Shown here piece after piece: positions 15,209 to 21,224 of a stretch of DNA of 21,224 nucleotides. Source of the DNA: Chitinophaga pinensis (GTDB taxonomy: Bacteria; Bacteroidota; Bacteroidia; Flavobacteriales_D; Crocinitomicaceae); contig CAMBMC010000005.1 of assembly GCA_945868555.1 (NCBI GenBank), forward strand, positions 1 to 21,224, read 5' to 3'. The notes below the pieces were generated by a model. The model worked only from the letters and a program-made list of their open reading frames with translations. It was not told the origin of the DNA and searched no databases. The position numbers and the translations under genes were made by a program. How positions within the stretch are numbered: position 1 is the stretch's first letter; each line of letters opens with the position of its first letter.

Positions 15209-16633
15209 TTATTTTTTTTCGCTAAATGCAAGACGTATGCGTGGAAGATCGATCAATCGGAAGGCAAATAGAAAGATCAGTCCGACGGAACACTCAAGGA
15301 AGAAAACCCAATTTTTTTCGGGCAGAAATAGATTCATGAGAAACATACTGAGCACAAGTGCCGAAAATTTTAGCACGGTTCGAAGGGGTTGAAGAGGAGA
15401 AATTGACTGATGAACCCGTACAATTTGACATAAGGCCACGAAGGATTGTGTCACCAAGGTTGAACATGCCGCCCCAATCGCGCCATATTTTGGAATGAAT
15501 ACATAGTTCAATCCGATATTGATTGCAATTCCAATGGCTGAACTGATATTTAAAAACCGCAAATCACCCTTAGCGGTCAGTAAAGTGCCATAAACTAAGG
15601 TAACCGTCATCGCCACGAAGCTCCACATCAGAAGGATAAATGAGGGAGCCGCCTCGCGTATGTCAGCAGTGTAAATCCAGCTGAGCACAGGTGTTGCAAG
15701 GTGCGCTGCAATGAACGCAATAACAATGCCTCCACCCATCAATAGATTTCGTGCACTTTCGAGCAGAAAACCTATTTCTGCAGATTTTTCCTTAATCATG
15801 CGCGAAAATACGGGTAAAAGAAGCGTGGCAAAGAGCATCCCGAACATATAGAGCGTATCGAGCAATCGAAATCCTTTGGCATAGATTCCGGCTTCATAAG
15901 CGCCATGTTCGTGAATTCGCTCCAGCATGATGGAGTCTGTTCGTGTATAAAACACCATCAGTAATGCGAGAAGAGCGAATGGGAGGCTTTGTCGAATGAT
16001 CGCATAAGAAAACACCCATTTAAATTTCAATTTGGGCAACCCTATACGTTTTATAAGCAGTGAAAGCCCTACGACAAGCGTGATGGCATAGGCAACCGTT
16101 TGGGACCAAATGAGCCATTCAATGTTGAAATCTGATGTGGTGAGTAGTAAATAGCCACAAATGATAATCAAAAGGAACTTGTCTAGCACAGAGATCAGGG
16201 CATCCGTTCGAAATAGGTGCAATCCGCCGAGGTGACTTCGGACGTAAAGGATGAGTGTATTTAAAAACTGATTAAAAATTAAGATTCCCAGTATGTATAT
16301 CGCCCCGTCTCGGTAACCAATCGCGAAGCCAAAGACCAAGGTAATAAGCGTGTAAATAAAGAATAAGATAAGTCTTAATCCAAAGATTTTTCCGAAATAA
16401 GAAGGGATAATGTGAGGATATTGGGCGACATTTCGCGTGGTATAATTGTTGATGCCAAGGTCCATCGCAATAGTGAAGAGGTAGGATAGATTCAACAAGG
16501 AGAAGTAGAGACCATAGGTATCTGATCCCAAGCGGTTTTGCACTGCCGCGTCGATACCGAAAATGGCCATTGGTTTTACCAAGACATTCAGTAAGAGGAT
16601 GATCAGAAGGTCAATAAGGAGTTTCCTTTTCAT
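15209..16633 (-). CDS. Polysaccharide flippase (MOP superfamily, Wzx-like), second copy
   Basis: The protein has 474 residues and about 12-14 membrane segments. Its start MKRKLLIDLLIILLLNVLVKPMAIFGIDAAVQNRLGSDTYGLYFSLLNLSYLF is typical of flippases in which a GxYGLYFSL block follows the first helix. It is expected to flip undecaprenyl-linked repeat units into the periplasm for the Wzz/ligase pair encoded downstream. It differs clearly from the flippase at 4780-6243. It starts 27 bases after the FkbM-like gene's stop and is separated from the Wzz-like gene by 97 bases. No glycosyltransferase gene adjoins it, so the glycan is unknown. Confidence 0.9.
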   Translation of the reverse strand: MKRKLLIDLLIILLLNVLVKPMAIFGIDAAVQNRLGSDTYGLYFSLLNLSYLFTIAMDLGINNYTTRNVAQYPHIIPSYFGKIFGLRLILFFIYTLITLVFGFAIGYRDGAIYILGILIFNQFLNTLILYVRSHLGGLHLFRTDALISVLDKFLLIIICGYLLLTTSDFNIEWLIWSQTVAYAITLVVGLSLLIKRIGLPKLKFKWVFSYAIIRQSLPFALLALLMVFYTRTDSIMLERIHEHGAYEAGIYAKGFRLLDTLYMFGMLFATLLLPVFSRMIKEKSAEIGFLLESARNLLMGGGIVIAFIAAHLATPVLSWIYTADIREAAPSFILLMWSFVAMTVTLVYGTLLTAKGDLRFLNISSAIGIAINIGLNYVFIPKYGAIGAACSTLVTQSFVALCQIVRVHQSISPLQPLRTVLKFSALVLSMFLMNLFLPEKNWVFFLECSVGLIFLFAFRLIDLPRIRLAFSEKK

Positions 16634-16660
16634 GCGTAGAAATAACGCAACAATGTAAGA

Positions 16661-17389
16661 TTAATTGGGCAGAAAGATAAAATTCTGATTCGCATGCACT
16701 GATGATTGAAAAGGAATTAATTCATCTTTTACAACGACGAAAGGGGAGTAATTGAATGTTTTAAGCAAGTCCATGCAACGTGTGCGGTTGTCATTGTTCC
16801 AAAGTTCTGTGTAGATGATTGGATGATTTGATTCAATCACATGAGCCCCCCCTTTGAGTGCAAAATATTCGAAATTCTCGACATCGATTTTAATGCCTTG
16901 TATGGTTTGACCATTGATGAGTTGATCAAGTGTTGTCAGCGGCACCTGGTATTCTTCTCCCTCGTTCCATTCGGTTATGGATTCATGCTTGACATGGCTT
17001 AATCCCTGCATCCGCGTTTTTCCTTGGTGAGGTAAAATCATCTTCACACTACCCTCTTCCTCACCAACAGCAGTTTCGTACACTTTGATTTTGGTTAAGC
17101 CAAAATGCCGTATGATCCGCTTCAAGACTGAAATGTTATCAGGAATAGGTTCGATGGAATGAATAGTCGTGTTAGGAAGGTTTTTTGATAGGTGAACGGT
17201 CATAATTCCGATGTTGGCTCCAATGTCCAAGACATCCCCATCTCCGTCCTTCAGTAAGGATAAAAAGTGAAAGAAATCTTTTTCTTTGGCATCGGATGTC
17301 AGGGTTCGAATTTTTACCAACGCGAACACATAGAGGTAGGTTCGGAAACCCAACATGCGTTGTAGTATATATTTGATGCGATTCTTCAC
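16661..17389 (-). CDS. FkbM-family methyltransferase
   Basis: A SAM-dependent methyltransferase domain is visible: DGDVLDIGANIGIMTVHLSK (the DxGxN SAM-binding loop), IHSIEPIPDNISVLKRII (acidic ribose-binding strand), KIKVYETAVGEEEG, and the FkbM-typical TTLDQLI..GIKIDVENFEYFALKGG stretch. FkbM enzymes O-methylate sugars or polyketides; here methylation of a surface-glycan residue is likely from the neighbours. The frame is open to a TTG at 17407, but that codon lies inside an exact TAnnTTTG element (17405-17412), so it would not be transcribed. I prefer the GTG at 17389 (MKNRIKYILQRMLGF); the ATG at 17356 is also possible. Confidence 0.85.
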   Translation of the reverse strand: MKNRIKYILQRMLGFRTYLYVFALVKIRTLTSDAKEKDFFHFLSLLKDGDGDVLDIGANIGIMTVHLSKNLPNTTIHSIEPIPDNISVLKRIIRHFGLTKIKVYETAVGEEEGSVKMILPHQGKTRMQGLSHVKHESITEWNEGEEYQVPLTTLDQLINGQTIQGIKIDVENFEYFALKGGAHVIESNHPIIYTELWNNDNRTRCMDLLKTFNYSPFVVVKDELIPFQSSVHANQNFIFLPN

Positions 17390-17404
17390 CTTGACAAAAC
17401 GGTG

Positions 17405-17412
17405 CAAAGGTA
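17405..17412 (-). promoter_or_regulatory. -7 promoter element (TAnnTTTG) for the FkbM/polysaccharide genes
   Basis: On the minus strand this reads TACCTTTG, an exact Bacteroidota -7 match in the short gap after the response-regulator stop (17460). A TTG lies 14 bases upstream, shorter than the usual spacing. If used, it makes the polysaccharide genes transcribable independently of the two-component system and rules out the TTG start at 17407. Confidence 0.55.
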
Positions 17413-17459
17413 GTTAAAGTTGATGACAACAGCATGCATCGATGGGTGAAGGATCTTGC

Positions 17460-18149
17460 TTATTTCACTACCAGCTTAAATCCTTTACCGTGTACATTCA
17501 TGATTTCGATGGCAGGATCTTCCTTCAGCATCTTGCGAAGTTTTGCGATATACACATCCATGCTTCGTCCGTTGAAGTAATTATCGTCTCCCCAAATCAA
17601 GCGCAGCGTGGCGTTGCGATCGAGGATTTCACTTTCATTTTTTACCAAAAGATGCAACAGTTCATTCTCCTTTGTGGTAAGCTTTTTAGGTCCGTCGTTC
17701 AAGTGAAGCACACGTGATTCTGGTTCATACTGGATTGTCCCAATGGTCAAGAGTTCACTTTCAGCATGTGTATTTGGTTCAATTCTACGCAAAATTGCCG
17801 TGATGCGCGCCAAGAGCTCTTCCATAGAGAATGGCTTGGAAAGGTAATCATCTGCGCCAATGCTAAATCCTTCGAGCTTGTCCTCCTTCATTGATTTTGC
17901 CGTAAGGAAAAGGATAGGCACTTTTTTATCTGTTTCACGGATTTCTTTCGCCAAGGTAAAGCCATCCATCTCTGGCATCATGACATCAAAAATGCAGAAA
18001 TCAATGCCCCCATCGCCAAAATATCGGAATGCAATTTTTCCGTTCTCGGCCAACACGGCATCAAACCCTTTATTCACTAAAAAGGTGTGCAGCAAACGAC
18101 CAAGATTTTCATCATCTTCAGCAAGTAGTATTTTTGTCTTTTTTGTCAT
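17460..18149 (-). CDS. OmpR/PhoB-type response regulator
   Basis: The protein has 229 residues from the ATG at 18149 (MTKKTKILLAEDDENLG). The receiver domain shows the acidic pocket (Glu11, Asp12, Asp13), phosphorylation site Asp55 in IFDVMMPEMDG, Thr83 in LFLTAK and Lys105 in YLSKPF. The C-terminal half is a winged-helix DNA-binding domain (LTTKENELLHLLVKNESEILDR, then YFNGRSMDVYIAKLRKMLKEDP and the GKGFKLV end). A longer frame to 18245 exists, but its extra 32 residues precede the receiver fold and are encoded within the kinase gene. It overlaps the histidine kinase gene by 32 bases, so kinase and regulator form a coupled pair. Its targets are unknown. Confidence 0.95.
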   Translation of the reverse strand: MTKKTKILLAEDDENLGRLLHTFLVNKGFDAVLAENGKIAFRYFGDGGIDFCIFDVMMPEMDGFTLAKEIRETDKKVPILFLTAKSMKEDKLEGFSIGADDYLSKPFSMEELLARITAILRRIEPNTHAESELLTIGTIQYEPESRVLHLNDGPKKLTTKENELLHLLVKNESEILDRNATLRLIWGDDNYFNGRSMDVYIAKLRKMLKEDPAIEIMNVHGKGFKLVVK

Positions 18150-19767
18150 GATTTTGTTGAATTGTAAGGGTGAATTCTGATCCTTCTCCAAATTTACTTT
18201 TAACGTTGATGGACCAACCGTGTAAATCGGAGATGGCTTTAACATAACTTAAGCCAAGTCCAAATCCTTTGACGTTGTGAAGGTTACCTGTTGGAACGCG
18301 AAACAGTTTATCAAAAATTTTAGAGATGTGTTCTTTTTTAATCCCAACTCCGGAGTCTTTAACGCTCAAGAGTACTTTCTTATTTTCTAGCGAAAGTTTT
18401 ATGTGCACCTGTGGTTTGCTTTCGCTGTATTTTATGGCGTTGTCAACTAGATTGCTAATGAGGTTTGTTAAATGCATTTTATCCGCATTGAGGGTAATCA
18501 GTTCTGAAGTCAGATCCAACTCGATTTTCCCCCCACTATTTTGGACCCGCAACGAGGCATTTTGTGCCACATCATGAATAAGCTCCTGAAGAATAATGGA
18601 TTCTCTGTTTAACTTAAGTTGGCCTTTTTCGGTAACTGCACTTTGAAGGATTCGTTCGACCAATACACCTAAACGCTTGTTTTCCTCATTGATCATGCGG
18701 ATATAGGGCTTCATGTCTGCCGCATTTCCTCCCACCATATCGTTATCTTCCATGGCTTCACAGGCCAAGGAAATGGTCGAAATTGGCGTTCTAAATTCAT
18801 GCGTCATGTTGGAAATGAAGTCGTTTTTCATCTCAGACAGTTTATTCTGCATCAAGATGGTTTTAAACATGAACATCAGCGCCACAATGATAAGAATCAT
18901 AAGGGTTAGACTGATCACCAAGGGCCCCCACATTTCGGTAAATAAAAACGCATTTTTTTCGGGAAACCAAACGTGTAAATAAAGGTCATCGTCCAAAATG
19001 TTGCTAGGAAAGAGGACTGTTTTTCCGGTTTTTAAGGTGTCGAGTTTGGTGCTATATGTTTCGGGGGCATGTGCGAATTTAATGGGTTCCCCGAATTCAT
19101 CCGCCACCATAAATTTATAGGTTTTTGGAAGGTCATCATTGTCAATTTCGGTGCGAATTACCGAATCCAAAAATGCTGGATCCACCCGTTTTGAGGCCGC
19201 CTCGTACACATTGTTTCGGAATGCCTCGATCATCATGTCATTAAAGAACTTTGCCTTTTTAAAGACCTGTTGTAGCACGCGTTGATCCAACTGAATGGCT
19301 ATTTTCAAGGAATCGTTGGTAGGTATTTGCTTACGCTGCTTATCAAACAAATCCCGCAATTGACGTACATCCCGCGCTAGAACCCTCTGTTCGGTCGTCA
19401 CCCCAGAAATGGAATCGTATGCTTTCCCTTTGATGACCAAGTAATGTTGCAATTCGCCGCGCTCAAAAATAGCGGTGTCACGAATGGAAATCGATTCTTG
19501 GGTACTCAATAGGGATTGAAATTCTTCCTTTAGGATATCCTTGTATTGACCACTAAAATCGCGATTGACAATGTGCATGTAGCGGCGGATGTCTTCGGCC
19601 TTTTCATGACGGATAGCTATGCGCTCAAGGGAAGAAGATAGGTTTAGCGTAAATTGGTTTGACTTTCTGTCGTACAACTGAGCCGTCTGAAAAGCTTGTA
19701 TAATGAGCAAAGCCAGTAAGGCGATGACCACAGACAAGATGATAAGATTGACTCGAATTTTTCTCAA
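18118..19767 (-). CDS. Membrane sensor histidine kinase
   Basis: The protein has 549 residues. TM1 lies at about residues 6-28 and a periplasmic sensor region of about 250 residues, without a domain I recognise, follows. TM2 spans about 283-301. A HisKA helix carries the phosphorylatable His323 in NMTHEFRTPIS. The ATPase domain has N-box NLVDNAIKYSE, G1 VKDSGVGIKK, an F-box-like FDKLFR and G2 GFGLGLSYVKAI, so it looks catalytically complete. The start is TTG (19767): the frame is closed upstream by a TAA and no ATG occurs before the first membrane helix, and the TTG gives a proper basic n-region (MRKIRVN). Its stop lies within the response-regulator gene. The large sensor suggests detection of a periplasmic or envelope signal. 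Confidence 0.93.
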   Translation of the reverse strand: MRKIRVNLIILSVVIALLALLIIQAFQTAQLYDRKSNQFTLNLSSSLERIAIRHEKAEDIRRYMHIVNRDFSGQYKDILKEEFQSLLSTQESISIRDTAIFERGELQHYLVIKGKAYDSISGVTTEQRVLARDVRQLRDLFDKQRKQIPTNDSLKIAIQLDQRVLQQVFKKAKFFNDMMIEAFRNNVYEAASKRVDPAFLDSVIRTEIDNDDLPKTYKFMVADEFGEPIKFAHAPETYSTKLDTLKTGKTVLFPSNILDDDLYLHVWFPEKNAFLFTEMWGPLVISLTLMILIIVALMFMFKTILMQNKLSEMKNDFISNMTHEFRTPISTISLACEAMEDNDMVGGNAADMKPYIRMINEENKRLGVLVERILQSAVTEKGQLKLNRESIILQELIHDVAQNASLRVQNSGGKIELDLTSELITLNADKMHLTNLISNLVDNAIKYSESKPQVHIKLSLENKKVLLSVKDSGVGIKKEHISKIFDKLFRVPTGNLHNVKGFGLGLSYVKAISDLHGWSINVKSKFGEGSEFTLTIQQNHDKKDKNTTC

Positions 19768-19928
19768 TTGACAAGTTTTTGACGAATGTAAGCACCCCGT
19801 TCCGTGTCTCGTTGGGGCTTAACTTTTTTTAACAGCGATAGCAATGTATGGAAAATCACCATCCATTTGCTGATAAAAACTCGTTCCATAGACGATTTTT
19901 ATTGGTTTGTCGTTGTACATTCGTGCGA
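19768..19928. promoter_or_regulatory. Divergent promoter region between kinase and outer-membrane protein genes
   Basis: These 161 bases lie between divergent starts. TACATTCGT occurs toward each gene: on the minus strand (TACATTCG at 19783-19790, about 15 bases before the kinase TTG) and on the plus strand (19916-19923, 5 bases before the ATG at 19929). Each is one base off TAnnTTTG. AAGCACCCC and GGGGCTT at 19791-19820 can pair with a TG bulge. Confidence 0.4.
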
Positions 19929-21224
19929 ATGTCTTTCAAAAAAGGTCAACTGGTGTTTTTTTTCTTTGCTGTTGTAACTCAACTGGCATTGGGACAAACT
20001 ACATCGTTGCGTGAAAAGTTCATTCTTTCGCCAAAGGACACCATTCGTTTAGATACATTGTCCATTTATCCATCGTCTTTTGAGGTGTTTTGTGGCAAGC
20101 AAAAACTATCCTCTGTAAGCTATCATTTGGACCACGGCACATCGCGTTTTTATCTGATTGATCCTTGTTCCGATTCCATCAAGCTGCGTTACCGTGTACT
20201 TCCAATGGATTTATCGAAGACTTATTTTCGTCGCGACACCTCCTTGATTTATGCTGAGACCAAGGGCGATCGCGAATTGTTTATGCTTCAAAATGAAGTC
20301 AGCGTGCAAGATGTTTTTGGAGGATCTGGACTCACCAAGTCGGGGAGTATCTCACGTGGGGTGTCGTTTGGAAACAACCAAGACCTGGGGGTCAATTCAA
20401 CCTTAAACCTTGAACTTTCAGGGGACATTACCCCAAATCTGAAACTACTCGCTTCCGTTTCGGATGACAATCTTCCCATTCAACCCGACGGGAACACCAA
20501 CAAATTGCGCGAATTTGATCAGGTGTTTATTCAGATTTATAATGACCGACTTAAGATTGTAGCAGGTGATTTTTGGCTCAATCGACCAACGGGTTATTTT
20601 ATGACTTATAAAAAAAGGGCTCAAGGGCTTACCGTCAATTACCGCTGGTCAACGGATACTGCTAAGGTTTGGCGCACGCAAGTCAGTGGTGCGCTTTCCA
20701 AAGGGAAATTTGCCCGACAAATCATTCAGGGAGTTGAAGGAAACCAGGGGCCGTATCGATTGAAGGGAAATGAAAATGAGCCATTTATCATTGTGCTTTC
20801 TGGAACTGAACGGGTTTTTATTGATGGCAAGCTGCTCGAACGTGGTCAGGAATTCGATTATGTGATCAATTACAATTCTTCGGAGTTGGTGTTCACCTCG
20901 CGGAATCTCATCACCAAGGATTCTCGCATTGTGGTCGAATTTCAATACTCCGATCAAAACTATGCCCGATCTCTAGTGCAGACCTCCACCACGTATTCAT
21001 CAAAGAAATTTGATTTCTGGTTGAATGCCTACTCGGAGCAAGATGCGAAAAATCAAACCCTACAGCAGGAGTTGAGTACTCAGGAAAAATTGTTGTTATC
21101 GAGCATAGGCGACAGTCTTGAATTGGCACGAACCAATAGCATTGATTCGGTTGGATTCATCGACAACCAGGTACTTTACAAAATGGTGACGGTATTGGGA
21201 TACGATTCCGTTTTAGTGTATTCT
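19929..21224 (+). CDS. Large predicted outer-membrane protein, N-terminal part
   Basis: The frame is open from the ATG at 19929 to the window end (432 codons, no stop), so the gene is cut by the window. The N-terminus MSFKKGQLVFFFFAVVTQLALGQ is a Sec signal peptide with probable cleavage at ALG/Q. Next come a soluble N-terminal region (FYLIDPCSDSIKLRYRVLPM) and then a distinctive stretch, GSISRGVSFGNNQDLGVNST, LNLELSGDI, SVSDDNLPIQPDGNT and FDQVFIQIYNDRLKIVAGDF. Its alternating polar/hydrophobic pattern suggests outer-membrane beta strands. I recall a conserved family of long (over 1000 residues) Bacteroidota surface proteins with the same SRGxSFGNNQ and PxGNT blocks, but no established function. 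It is not recognisably TonB-dependent: no plug or TonB box was seen. Confidence 0.8.
   Translation, partial: MSFKKGQLVFFFFAVVTQLALGQTTSLREKFILSPKDTIRLDTLSIYPSSFEVFCGKQKLSSVSYHLDHGTSRFYLIDPCSDSIKLRYRVLPMDLSKTYFRRDTSLIYAETKGDRELFMLQNEVSVQDVFGGSGLTKSGSISRGVSFGNNQDLGVNSTLNLELSGDITPNLKLLASVSDDNLPIQPDGNTNKLREFDQVFIQIYNDRLKIVAGDFWLNRPTGYFMTYKKRAQGLTVNYRWSTDTAKVWRTQVSGALSKGKFARQIIQGVEGNQGPYRLKGNENEPFIIVLSGTERVFIDGKLLERGQEFDYVINYNSSELVFTSRNLITKDSRIVVEFQYSDQNYARSLVQTSTTYSSKKFDFWLNAYSEQDAKNQTLQQELSTQEKLLLSSIGDSLELARTNSIDSVGFIDNQVLYKMVTVLGYDSVLVYS

Noticed and set aside
18150..18245. Longer N-terminus for the response regulator
   Set aside because: The extra 32 codons lie in the kinase coding region and precede the receiver domain, which begins directly after the ATG at 18149.
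19791..19830. AAGCACCCC/GGGGCTT pairing followed by a T-run on the plus strand, considered as a terminator
   Set aside because: It lies between divergent gene starts, so no known transcript would end there; kept only as a feature of the promoter region.

Overview
The window looks like a chromosomal segment of a Bacteroidota member, probably Flavobacteriia-like. Several gene starts carry the phylum's TAnnTTTG -7 promoter element and clear Shine-Dalgarno sequences are lacking. Lipoproteins have short Bacteroidota-type lipoboxes. The block dut / sugar-1-P nucleotidyltransferase / TPR lipoprotein / DUF4292-like lipoprotein / EnvC-like LytM protein is a gene order I know from this phylum. No rRNA, tRNA, CRISPR array, transposase or prophage gene was seen.

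Layout. Positions 1-1302 (+) hold the 3' end of an M48 metalloprotease gene and, 3 bases on, a LacI-type regulator. Positions 1303-1589 are a repeat-rich convergent spacer. lysS lies on the minus strand (1590-3293), with divergently facing promoters towards a hemJ-like gene (3382-3948). Next on the plus strand come a crotonase overlapping a polysaccharide flippase by one base, then dut, a nucleotidyltransferase, a TPR lipoprotein, a DUF4292-like lipoprotein and an EnvC-like coiled-coil/LytM protein (6342-11605); the last four are tightly overlapped or coupled.

Positions 11606-12668 form an accessory island. It holds a 149-bp tandem repeat with internal inverted arms, a GxxExxY-family putative PD-(D/E)XK nuclease, and more diverged copies of the repeat core on both sides of that gene. 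From 12669 to 19767 everything is on the minus strand. In transcription order it is a histidine kinase (TTG start), an OmpR-type response regulator overlapping it, an FkbM methyltransferase with its own promoter, a second flippase, a Wzz-like chain-length protein and an O-antigen ligase/polymerase. From 19929 to the window end (+) runs the N-terminal part of a large predicted outer-membrane protein.

Functionally the window is dominated by the cell envelope: export and chain-length control of surface polysaccharide, activation of peptidoglycan hydrolysis, outer-membrane lipoproteins and an envelope-type two-component system. Housekeeping genes (lysS, hemJ, dut) are interspersed. The least explained part is the repeat/nuclease island at 11.6-12.7 kb. 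A second, unrelated repeat element with inverted ends sits at 1335-1579.
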